Origin: Achatina immaculata
Taxonomy: Eukaryota; Mollusca; Gastropoda; Stylommatophora; Achatinidae
Reading direction: 5' to 3'
Assembly (NCBI GenBank): GCA_009760885.1
Contig: CM019719.1
Coordinates: forward strand, 37,722,584-37,786,583
DNA: 64,000 bases
The position numbers were made by a program, and so were the translations under genes. Below are positions 30,701-42,700 of the stretch, in pieces. Position 1 is the stretch's first letter. Every line of letters starts with the position of its first letter. The notes beneath the pieces were generated by a model. That model searched no databases. It was not told where the DNA came from and saw only the letters and a list, made by a program, of their open reading frames with translations.

Positions 30701-33700
30701 TGATTTTCATTGCACCAGTTTAGTCTAGAGTTGGACTTTCTCACCGGAAGACCTCGACATGTTTAGAATATCAGTATATCCCCGCTGGGTGAGAGGTAGT
30801 AGCCCACCCAGGCCAGAGTTGGACTTTCTCACCGGAAAACCTCGATGTGTTTTGAGATACCCGTGTATCACCGCCGGGTGAGAAGTGGTTGCCCATCCAG
30901 TCCAGTGTTGGACTTTCTCACTGGAAAACCTCAGTGTGATCAGGATACGCCTACATCCCCACCGGGTGAGAGGTGGTTGCCTATCTAGACTGCCCTGGTC
31001 CAGTGTCTCCGACTTGTTGTGGCCGCTACCTTTCCTAGTTGTGACCAGGATGGAGCTTTTGTCCAGGAGGACGAATCCTTGCCGCTAGTCTTCTTCTTCT
31101 TCTTCTTTGTTCGCATTGTCTGTCTATACCTGCAGTCCTGTCTCTTGGATAAATTTCACTGTTTTTTGTAATTCATGTATGGAACCATAGAGCTTATCTT
31201 CTTTAGTGGTTTCACTGGGCCAGTAATTATTTCTCAGTGTTTCATAGTTGGTGCAGTTCTGGAGGATATGTTCCACAGTTTGGGGCACCTGGGCACATGT
31301 ACACAGATTAGTAGTACCAACCTTAAACTTTGTATACATATGACTTCGGAGTCGGCTGTGTCCTGTTTGGAGACGGAAGATGGTGACTTGTTCTTTTCTG
31401 TTTAGCATGTGATAGTCATCATGTGGTGGTGTTTGTGGCTTCCTGTAGGTTTTTATCATGCTTTTCTTCTGATTATAGGTGATTGGTATGTCTGGTTGCT
31501 CCATTTCAGTGCCCTCTTTGGCCAGATGGTCAGCTTTCTCATTGCCTGGTATCCCACAGTGGGAGGGAATCCATTGCAAAGTGACTCCATGTTGTAATCC
31601 AATTTTTGACAAGGCATCCTTAAGGTCTGGTAGTTTGTTGCACTGAAGAGCTTCCAGTACTGATCTTGCACCTGTGAGAATTACTACAGGACATGTATCA
31701 ATTCTGGAGTCTGATAGTTTTTCAACTGCAGCAATAATTGCCCTAACTTCTGCATCAAAGTCGTTGCAGTATTTACCAGTGGGTATGGAAATCTTGTCAA
31801 TGGTGTTGTTTGGATATTCAATATATGCTCCTGCCCCTCCATTCTTTATGGCATTATGTGCAGATCCATCTGTATACACACGTATCCAGGTGTCACATGG
31901 ATATTTGTCATCTAGAACACTAAGTGTGGCTGTTGATCTTACAAGACTGCTCTGCATCTCACCATTCTGCACACCTTTCACTTCAGTCTGAATAGTTATT
32001 TGTGTATAATCTGCTTCTTTCCATGGTGTATGCTCTGGTACAGATGATAATGGAGCAACTACAGTTGAAAGGTCAGTTATCAGCTTACGCATACACTTGG
32101 CCTGATGAATGAAGCTGCTTCTTTTAAGCCGTCCTAATGCCAAGTTATTGAATCTCTCCTTCAGGGGATGGCTTACAGAGCTAAGGAATTTTTCTCCCAT
32201 GGTCATGACCTTTGTGTCTCTACGTTCCTTTAGCGGTTGAACACCAACTATTTTCTGCATTTCTGCTATTGGTGTGGACCTCATGGCACCTGTGATAATC
32301 CGTAGTGACTGATTTTGAACCTTGTCTAGATTATGCAGCGTAGTGTTTGATGCTGTGCACCAAGATGTTGAGCCATATTCTAAATGTGGTAGAATACTTT
32401 GCTGATATACATTCTTGAGAATTCTTTCACTAGCTCCCCATGTGGTTCCACTTAATTTTCTTAAAATGGCTAGTTTTCTTCTGGCTTTTGCTTCTGCACT
32501 GTTGATGTATTGCTTCCAAGTCAGTTTAGAGTCAAGAGTCACTCCTAAGTAAGTGGGTTGGTTGTCCATCCTTAAGGATATTTCATTTACAAAGATCTTA
32601 CCTGCTTTCTGTTTAGATGAGAGAGTGAACAGAGTGGTACTTGATTTCTCTGTGTTTATACTTACACACCATTTGTTTGTCCATGATGTCAAGATGTCTG
32701 CTGCTCTTTGGAGTCTCTGTGTAGCAGCTGTCGCATATTCATCTGTACACCACATGACCAGATCATCTGCATACAGTGCCGCTATGATTCCATAGGGAAG
32801 TTCCTTGACCAGGTCATTAATGAATACAAGGAATAGTGTAGGCGAAAGGACTCCTCCTTGTGGTACACCGTGTCGCAGAAGTACTTTCTGGCTTTTGTGT
32901 CCATCCATTACTACTCTAGCTCTTCTGTTATGTAAATAGGACTTTATCCAGTTGTATAGTCTTCCATTCACATTGCAGTTTCTTAGTTTCCACAGCAGAC
33001 CTTTTTTCCATACTTTATCAAAGGCTTTCTTTAGGTCTATCCACGCTGCTAGTACAAGGTTTTTCTCTTGGAATGCATCCTCAATCTCTTGAGAGAGATA
33101 GGTCACTTGATCTTCCATACTGTAGTACTGCCTAAATCCTGCTTGTTGTGGAATGAGAAGGTTTTCACTTTCTAGGTACCATTTTAGCCTCAGGTCAATG
33201 ATGCGTTCCATCATTTTGCAGAGGCAGCTAGTGAGACTGATTGGCCTGTAGCTGGAGGCAGTATCACTGTTTTTCACTGGCTTTAGCATTGGTACCATGC
33301 TTGCTTCCTTCCAGATTTGAGGTAACTTACCTGTGCTCCAGCACATATTGAAAATATCCAACAGCTTTCCCATTGCTGCCATTCCCAGGTTCTTGATCAT
33401 TTCATTGGATACTCCATCTGGTCCTGGTGATTTCCTTAGTTTCAGTTTACTGACTGCGAGGTCTAACTCGCTGCTGCGTGTGATTGGTGCATCCATGACC
33501 TCCACTTTTCTGACTTGTTCCTCTTCTTTCTGTGGGTCAATGCGCACTGCACGCTCTTTCTCTGGATGGATATCAATGTTGCAGTCCTGTGCAAACATGC
33601 GAGCAAAGTGATCTGCTACCTGCTTACCTGTAAGAGTTTTCCCATCTTCTATTAGTGTAATCTTTGTACTTCCTCCAGTACTCTCATCATTTAACTGTTT

Positions 33701-36700
33701 GATTAGTTTCCACAGTTTCCTTCCATCCTTTTCAAAGTTTAGGGACTCTGTTTTCTCTTTCCAACTTTCCCGTCTGGCTTGCAGTTTGGCTTTCTGAAAT
33801 TTGGCCTTAGAATGTTGGTAATTATTGTGGTGTTCTTGGCATGGTCTATTTTCTGCTTGCTTTCGAGCTGCTTCCACATCATCATGGAGTTTTCCCAGCT
33901 CACTAGACCAGTATGGTTTATAGTCCCTGCGAGCTCCTCTGGGAATGGTTTCACGAGCGGCCTGAAGGATACAAGCATTGAATTCCTTCACTATGCTGTT
34001 AATATCCTTACCTTCTATTGACAGCTGTCCCACTAAGATACCTGTACGATGTCTGTACATTGTCCAGTTTGCTTTTTTATAGTTCCATTTGGGGAGAGTG
34101 CTACGGGTGTTAATGAGTTCATTTTCTTTTGTCAGGAAGACTGGTCGATGGTCGCTACCTCTCAGTTGTTTTTCAACTTCACGTGTAATGTTCCACTTCA
34201 GATCTGGAGAGTGGAATGCCAAATCTGGTGTTGAGGTTGTACGCCAAGCCCTTGAGTAAAATGTTGGGGGATCCATCAGCTGGTTGATCAGGAGAAGTCC
34301 ATTATCATCCTGCCAGCTCTCAACTTCCTCTCCTCTCTTGTCTATGTGGTCATAGCCCCGCTCTGGGAATGGCTGTTAAAATCGCCACAGACCATCAGTC
34401 TCTATTTGCGTGGGATTGTTTCTAAAGCAAGTGGGCGGTCATTAGGACAGTAATAGTTAAGGAGGTGGAAATCTGTATTACTACTTTTTAGATGGATCAT
34501 CTGATATTCGGCTCCTTCCATGAACACTCCCATCTGACATGCGCTGATGTTATTCTTAACAAGTGTGAGTATTCCTCCTTTTCTTCTGTCCTGTCTGTCT
34601 GATCTAAAACACTGGTAGCCTCTGATTTTAAAGGCGGCTTCTTTGGTTAGGTGTGTCTCCTGTATGCAGCATATACTTACCTGCTCTGCAAAAAGTATGT
34701 TCTCTAGTTCCACCTTTTTGCTATAGCCATCTCTAACACTGCTGACACCCTCAGCATTCCACTGCATTATTTTAAGTTCTTGCTTTTTGGCTGTTTTCTT
34801 CCGTTGTATTTTTTGGCCAGTAGCTCTACTCTCATGTCTCCTGACTCCACAAGACGAACTGAGAGGACCTCCAGTAGCATTGGGTGGACCCTTTCGAGAC
34901 AGGAGGCCCGGCACTGCACCTGCCTGGTTAGTCTTCACAGGGCGAGCACCATGTTTGAATACTGCAGATAGAGACATTTCATTAGCGATAATGCGTGTTA
35001 CCCTGATTTTTGCGGTGCACCTTTTGGCTGGGTAACTCCGACTTCAGCAGCTTTCCTTGCTAGGGCAGACTGTGGTCTTGCTCGGACTGCCATGAAGACA
35101 GTGTGGCTGGCCTGGCCAAAACTTTGTTTTCCAGCCTCTGGTGGCTGTATGTAAGTCCCTTCTCCATCTCAGATGGTTTGGAGACAGTTCCATAAAGACA
35201 TTCCGACTTTGAGATGAGGAATCTGATGAGTGCTTCAATAATATCCATTCCCCGCCACCTATAGTCTGCTGGCTCTGTTTTGTTTACATCATTCTGATAG
35301 CCATTGTTGTAAAGACCTATAGGCTTGTCACGTCCTGGATTCATTGGTTTCACACCAGACTTCCCTCATCCCCGCCAGAGATCTCCGTGTCCCCATCTGT
35401 CCACCAACCTGACATTACATTTTACAAAAATAACAATTACAATTAGTGTTGACTGCTACAAGTTTCTGGGCTACAGAGGTAGGTCAGAATTTCTAAGCAA
35501 ACAGATCTATGTTCCCTGTCTCACAAACACTATGTTAAGATAAGTGTGCTCTTAACACAGTTGTTCCCAGGGGGCTTGCCACTAGTGACTTCCACCCCTG
35601 GGTTGAGCTGGATTTAGGCATATTATCCCAGTATGGGTGTGTTTGGGATGTGACCGACCTCTAGAGCAGAGGTATATATTCTGATTTATGTTAAGAGTCT
35701 GGACAGCCCAGAAGCACACATTGCAAATGGCTATAGGTTAAAATGCTACTGAATGCTAGGATTCCCCACAGGCTCATAGTTTTTACACTCGGAATGATCT
35801 TTTGATTAATAAAGTAGGGTACTAGACTGAAAAAAAAAAAGGGGGAGTACCTTCCTTGCAGTGCGCACATGGTGGTCAATGCATTAGAGGAAACAGAATT
35901 TTTGAAGAAAAATCATACCTATTTTTATGGAGCTATGCACAACATCATAGACTAGAAATTATGAAGAAAAAACAATTTTTTTTAAAGAATAGTTTAGTGG
36001 ACTAAGTTCAGTTTCATAGCATGGAAATATGAAAAGAAAAAAAAAAGATTTATGTAAAGATAGTTTATGGAAGAATGCTCAACTTTACAGCAAGATATCA
36101 TGAAAAAAAAAAGATTTATTTAAAGATAGTTTATGGGACTGTGTTCAACGTCATAGAAAGAACTCATGAAAAAAGAAAGGTGTTTTTTTTTAAAGATAGT
36201 TTATGGGACTGTGTTCAACGTCATAGAAAGAACTCATGAAAAAAGAAAGGTGGTTTTTTTTAAAGATAGCTAATGAGACTATGCTCATCTTTATAGCAAC
36301 AAATCATAAAAGTAAAATTTCTTCAAAGATGTCATTTTTTTTCCCTTGCAGATTATTGGCTATGAAGATCGTATTCGCGCCTATTCTACACCAGACAAAA
36401 TTTTTCGCTACTTCGCTACCCTGAAAGTGAACCAGGGTGGTGATTGGGAGGTTTATATGACTCCAGAGGACTTTGTTCGCTCAATCACTCCAGGGATAAA
36501 GCAGCCTGAAGGTTTGTATTGGCAGAGACTAATTACTAATAAAATTATGAAATATAGGCAGAGTCTATTTTTATCTTCTGAAACAAGAACTGCTGAAAAT
36601 GTTGAGACCAAAAAAAAAAATTAATAAAATAAAAGGAGTATAAATTCTGTTATTCTTATCTTATATCTTATATCCTTCCCGTGCCGTTAGACGTCACATA

Positions 36701-39700
36701 GGGCTCGCAAAGTAGTTCGCCAATTTTTCCTGTCTTCGGCGAGTCTTTCAACCTCATCAAAGGATTTTATGCCTGTTAACTTGGCCTCTCTTAATAATGT
36801 TCTCTTCAGAGTTTCACGCGGTCTGCCCCTTTTTCTTCGGCCTGTTGTGTTCCACTTGATAGCTTGTTTTGGGATTCTCTGCTCATTTCTTCTCATCAAG
36901 TGGCCAACATATGTCCATCTCCTTTTCCTGATCACCCGTGAGACTGGTTGTTGTTCAGTCATCTGTCTTATCTCTGCATTGTTCTTGAATTCATTCCACT
37001 TGATGCCGAGTATTTTCCTTAGGCATTTGTTTTCAAAAGAGTCTAATTTCTTGTCTATTTCTTTAGTTGTTTTCCAGCTTTCGCATGCATAAATGAGGGT
37101 GGATATTACATTTGAATTGAATAGTCTTAACTTGGTTTTTGTGCTTATAACTTTTGAATTCCATATGTTCTCAAGATTCTTGAAGATTGATGCTGCTTTT
37201 GCAATTCTGATCCTAACTTCCTTTCTAGTGTCACCATCCTGGTCTATGTAGCTGCCAAGGTATGCAAATTGATTGACTTCTTCAATATCTGTCCCTTCTA
37301 TGTGTATTTTTCCATTTTGATTGATGGGAATTTTCATTATTTTTGTTTTGTCCTTGTTAATTTCAAGTCCTATTTTGCTAGCCAGTGAAGATAGGCTATC
37401 TGTTTTTTCTTGCATGGAATTCACATTATTACTGATAAGAGTTATGTCATCAGCAAAATCAAGATCTTCTAGTTGGGTCCCATGTACCCAGTCAATACCT
37501 GTGTTACCTGTGCAGCATTTTTTCATTATGAAGTCTATTGTAATCCCAAAAAGTAAAGGAGACAGTATACATCCTTGTTTCACGCCTGTTTCAATCTGGA
37601 ACCATTCACTCATCCCTTCTTCTGTCTTGACTGCACAACCATATCCATTGTATAAGTCCTTAATGATGTTGACAGTTTTAGATGGTATTCCATATAGACA
37701 TAAAATTCTCCATAATGAATCTCTGTGTATGCTATCAAATGCCTTCTTAAAATCTATGAAATTCAGTATTAATGGTTTCTGCTTTTCAATATGTTCTTCA
37801 AGTATTATTCTGAGAGTAAAGATCTGGTCGAGACAGCTTCTCCCTTTTCGAAATCCTGCTTTTATTATTTTGTTATTAGGACTGGCAAACTCAGGAGTCA
37901 AGATCTTACCATACTCGATGATTCTGTTATTAGGGCCAGCAATCCAAGAGTGTCAAGATCCTATCATACTAGATGATTCTGTTATTAAGGCCAGCAAACC
38001 CAAGAGAGGGAAGGTCCTATCATACCTTTATGCATTACTCTTGATCACATTATGTTATGGAACTACAGCTTGACCAGTGGGGTAGAAATAGAATAGCATG
38101 TTTCTCACATGATGGAGCCTACAGTTTGTCAGCATATCAGGTCCTCTGAAAGAAGTAACAGCTCTTCATAGTTTTTCACTGGTACATCCATATCCTAAAG
38201 CGTGTAGTTCACAGCTACAGTATGATTCTACAACAAGAAGAAAAATAGAACTTGTTAAGTAAAGTGAGGGAAGTGAGAAGTGCGATAGAACAGTGGCTGT
38301 AAATAGGCAGCTTGCTGCTGTAATCTTCAGTGACATGATGTTGTCTGTTTTTCAATTCATATGGAAACAGAAGAATAGATTTACATAAGAGAATTAAAGA
38401 AACTGGAATTTGTGTAGCAGGGAGAGTGGAGAGAACTGAAGACTGGTGTCTTTATAGGAACCAGAAAGTTCAGTTATGATGAACATGTGGTAGTTGGTCA
38501 AGTCCAGAGTTAAGATATTCAGGCACATTATGATGAACATGTGGTAGTTGGTCAGGTCCAGAGTTAAGATATTCAGGCACACCTCCATCTACTATCTTTG
38601 TTCGACATTCTTGCTGTCCACCATTTTTTTTAAGTAAAGCAAACTACTTCTTAACTCCATATATAATTCTCATTCATGTGTTGCGTTTGGCTGAATTTTC
38701 ACTGGTGTTGTTTAAAGTCTTTGCTTTCTCCTCTTTATAGCTGTCTTGTTCCTGACTAATATTTTTGTTAATGGACATTTATTGTCTTGCTTTCAGTTCT
38801 TCAAAGAACTGACTCATTTATGTCTGTTTTTCCCCAAACATTGTGGATTTTATTTTAGTTTTAACATATAATTATCCCTCACATTTGCAATATTCAAACA
38901 ATAGCCAGATTTTAGTTTTGCTTTGTTGTAAAAACTTAATTTTGTGTCATTGTCTGACCCTTGAAGTTGCAAGTAAATAAGTTGATGGGAAGCACTGTTT
39001 TTTTTTTTTTTTTGATTCAATTAAGAAATCAAAATTTGGAAAAGTGAGTAATCATGTGTTGTTTCATGAGCAATATATCCCGTGAGATCTTCTTCTTCTT
39101 CTTCGTTCGCATTGTCTGTCTATACATGCAGTCCTGTCTCTTGGATAAACCTCACTGTTTTTTGTAATTCATGTATGGAACCGTAGAATCCCATGAGATG
39201 AAACTTTCATTGTTATTTTCCATTATGTTTTGAAGTCAGTATTAAGCATAGGTTAAAAAAAAAAAACCTGAAAAACTCAGGACTTTGAAATAAACAAATA
39301 ACTGTCAGATTCTCATGTTCTGTTCATGTCTTTTTGGAACAGGTCTTGGACTTGATAGCTTCAGAAAGTTTGACCCAACTGTAAGTATTTGTTTGTTTTG
39401 ATTATTTTTAAGCATTTTTTTTTAAAAATGTGCTTGAAATATTTATGAAATACTGATATAGCAGCTTAGTTGATGAGTTTCATGAAATTAGTTTCTGAAA
39501 GGCTAATAAGAAAAATTCAGACACTTGATCCTTCTCATACCTGAGTAAAGTTTTGTGAAAAAAAAAAGTACCTGTTGTTTTGATATCATAAGATACAGTT
39601 TACTAAGAAAAATTTTTTTTTTTTTTAGCACAAGCAGTGTCACACTTAATAATCACAATCTGAACTCTTGTTACATATTTTTACATGACTGGATCTTGAA

Positions 39701-42700
39701 AACCTGTTTATTAACATTTCCAACTTCATGGGCAGCCATACAACTGTACACCAGCTCAGTGCTTTGAAAGTATGAAAGTGCTTAGTAATGTTTGTTGTGA
39801 TGTCACTGTGGACGAGTAGTTTGGTATTTCTCAGATGACTGCTTACTTTTCACCATTTCGTGAGAATGGCTGTAAAATGCATGTTATCACAAATTTGTGT
39901 TTAGATTTTGTTTGTTAAGAAAAGAAAGAGATTTTTTTTTCTTAGCCATAGTAATGAGTTTTAAACAGTTAGTATATACAAGTGGAGGTTGCACAGAGCA
40001 GTAAATAAAAGTGGAGGTTGCACAGAGCTTCTATGCACATAACTCATCTAGAACAGTTTTATTTGCTTCAGCTTTGACCACGGTAGTACATACTATGCAT
40101 GGGGGCATTATATTTATTTGCTGCAGAATGTTGCCATAGGGATCTGCACATCACGCTTTGCCCTGTGGTCACATTGTTTAGGGCAGATAAAATATCTGTT
40201 ACCGTTATATGAACACCATATTAGTTTATTTAAAGCATTAATTATATAATGGAAATTTTGTAAACCAAATTCAGTAGAACTTAATTGTATATACTATAAT
40301 TGACAGTTTAAACCCAAAAATTTGCAGAAAAATGTGTCATTAGCTACTCTTTGAAAACAGTTATAGAATGAAAGCATCCATTGTGTAATTTTATCAATAA
40401 ATTTAAATATGAAGTTGAAGTTACTTCATTAAATTTCATATATATTGAAAACTGAGATTATATTGTAAGGTCTTCGTTATTTATTTATTTTTTTGTTAGT
40501 GAGATATAAAAAGGTTTGTTTGTGGCTGGTTCTGTACCGATTAAACTTTGTGGCTGGATTTTTTTGTTTTTTTTTTAATGTTAAAGAGCTCTGAAATGTG
40601 TGGCCAAGTTAAACATGAGATACTTGTAGTCAGAGGCAAGCTGTGTCGAGGTTTAGTGTGTGGTTGGTGGCAGATATTGGTAGACAGTGTGTATTGAAAT
40701 GAAAGCCTGTAGATATTCACATGTGATGGTGTATATAAGGATATGATTGGCCATTGAAACTTTTGGATCACCAGAGAAAGTTTTGGAGGGGGAACTGCAT
40801 GGTCTCAGGGTTAGATGTTTGCCTTGGGTGTTGGTGGTTGTGAGTTCAGATCCCACCAGAAGTGGCAGGGAATTTTTCTCACGAATCCTTCAGCAATAAA
40901 TTCCTCTGGTCTCTATATACCAGGAATGTCGAGACTAACAAACACGCATAATGAAAATCCCTTGACATTTGGAAATCATGAAAAGAGTAGGCCAGATGCC
41001 CCCCTCCCCTTCTCAGGCAGAATTCCAGAAAAAAGTCTACCATGGAATTGTCAGTGACACTTGGAGTACTATGCTGCATATGATGCTTATTCTGAAGTGG
41101 TAACTGGAACATAGTGGCTGAGCAGATAGGGGAAATGTCCTGGCTGTGGTGAAACCATTCTGAACAACGAAAACGAAAACTAAATGAAACAAAGATAAGT
41201 TTTGAAGATCACGAGTGCATAGAAGGTTAATGAAATTACAGCCTTACAAAATCTAAAGTCCAGTTGTTTCTGTGTTCAGACAGTAAGAAAGACATGTGAA
41301 AGTTTTGAAGTGCATTGTCTGAATTTAGATATTAAAATAAAATTAGCAATTAAAATCACACATTCAGTTTTGTTTTTATATATTTACACAAATACTAAAC
41401 TCATAATGAATAAGTGAACAAAATTGTTTAATTGTAAGGGAGATTCAAATATTTTTTTTTGTGTGCCTCATTTCATAATTTCTGTTTGTGGATCTTTTGT
41501 TAATAATTCTGTGGAACTCTGAGAAACACTGGGTTAGCACTGTGGTTAATTGTGTGACCAAATTACAATAAAGAGTGCTTGTGGCTAGCAATGTGTTGAA
41601 GTTTGGGGCTGACAGATAGAAGTTAGCATTGTGCTGAATTGTGCATTTCATTAGCAAAACCAGAAGACAGCACGAATAGTTTTAGTGTCCAGCACTAGTT
41701 TAGGCATTTTAAATATAGTAAGATAGAAATTCTCTTTAATGTGTTTATCTGTTTTAGAACTTGCTGGGGAAATGGACAGACAATTTTCATTTGTTATCTG
41801 GTATTGGGAATGAGAATATTATGGCTTTCTTCTTAGTCAGCAAAGGCTTATATGATCAGTACATTTTTTTTTGACTTGCATATGTGGCCAAACTTAGGTA
41901 AATATTAGCTGTTAGTGTGCACAAGCATGGTTATGACAGAAGAAAGTCTGCCTTGCGGGCAAGAAAAGCCTGTGATGAAGCACATGCCATGATGGGGTGT
42001 GCTTGGCCAATGCCACAGCAGTAAGCCATGCAGGACAGTATACTGAAAGATCTACAATCAACCCCAGTCACTGGTGACAATCACCATTACTACCTAATGT
42101 GCACAATCATCTAAGTACTCAAGATATTGGCCTACTGGAATAATTTCTCCGCTGAATACCACTGCCTCACTTTGCTAATGAAGAAGGAATTGCTGACATA
42201 AACCTCTTTTTAATGAAGAACTGCTTACTTCCATGTCTCAATAGGACCTGTACTTGTACTGGATTTACCCATTTGGAGAGCTTTTCGGTGCAAGATGAGG
42301 AAGATACCTCTACTGACTGAAGTTACTAGGGTAGTTCAACAGCTGCCACAAGTAGTAGCCATGACATGGGAACCATATTGAACAAATATGTGGTGTTATC
42401 AAAGCCACTGACAGTATTACATGGGTGCATGGATATAATTCAGGACAAAAGCTGCAGATTGTTCTCACCATTTGAGTCTAATTTCCAGAGAAAGTTAAGA
42501 GACTTGGAAGAGTACATTAAACATGATTAGAGCTTGCCTAGATTCAAAAGCGGTAATGTGATTAAAAATAACAGTGTCGTGTGTTCCATCTTAACGACCC
42601 CACATTGTCAGAGAGGTACAGTGGTGTAATATTCTATGACAAGAAATAAGGTACAGTTCTCTTCTGAACATAGATCAGTTCATTCAGTTTATTGGTCAGG

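Larger units (their letters stand above)
30246..35673 (-). mobile_element. Composite non-coding retroelement, copy B, split by a LINE
   Basis: Composite sequence is at 30246-31077 and resumes at 35587-35673; the middle is the family D LINE. The outer 12-bp duplication atatattctgat is perfect (30234-30245 and 35674-35685). The minus-strand 3' end is GCGAACGAAGAAGAAGATCAG-like, and a second internal GAA tail lies about 50 bp inside. The block with repeated GTGGTCC is present twice (about 30330-30525 and 30526-30723). The 5' end is truncated at an AGAGGT module. In MICU1 intron 2. Confidence 0.82.
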
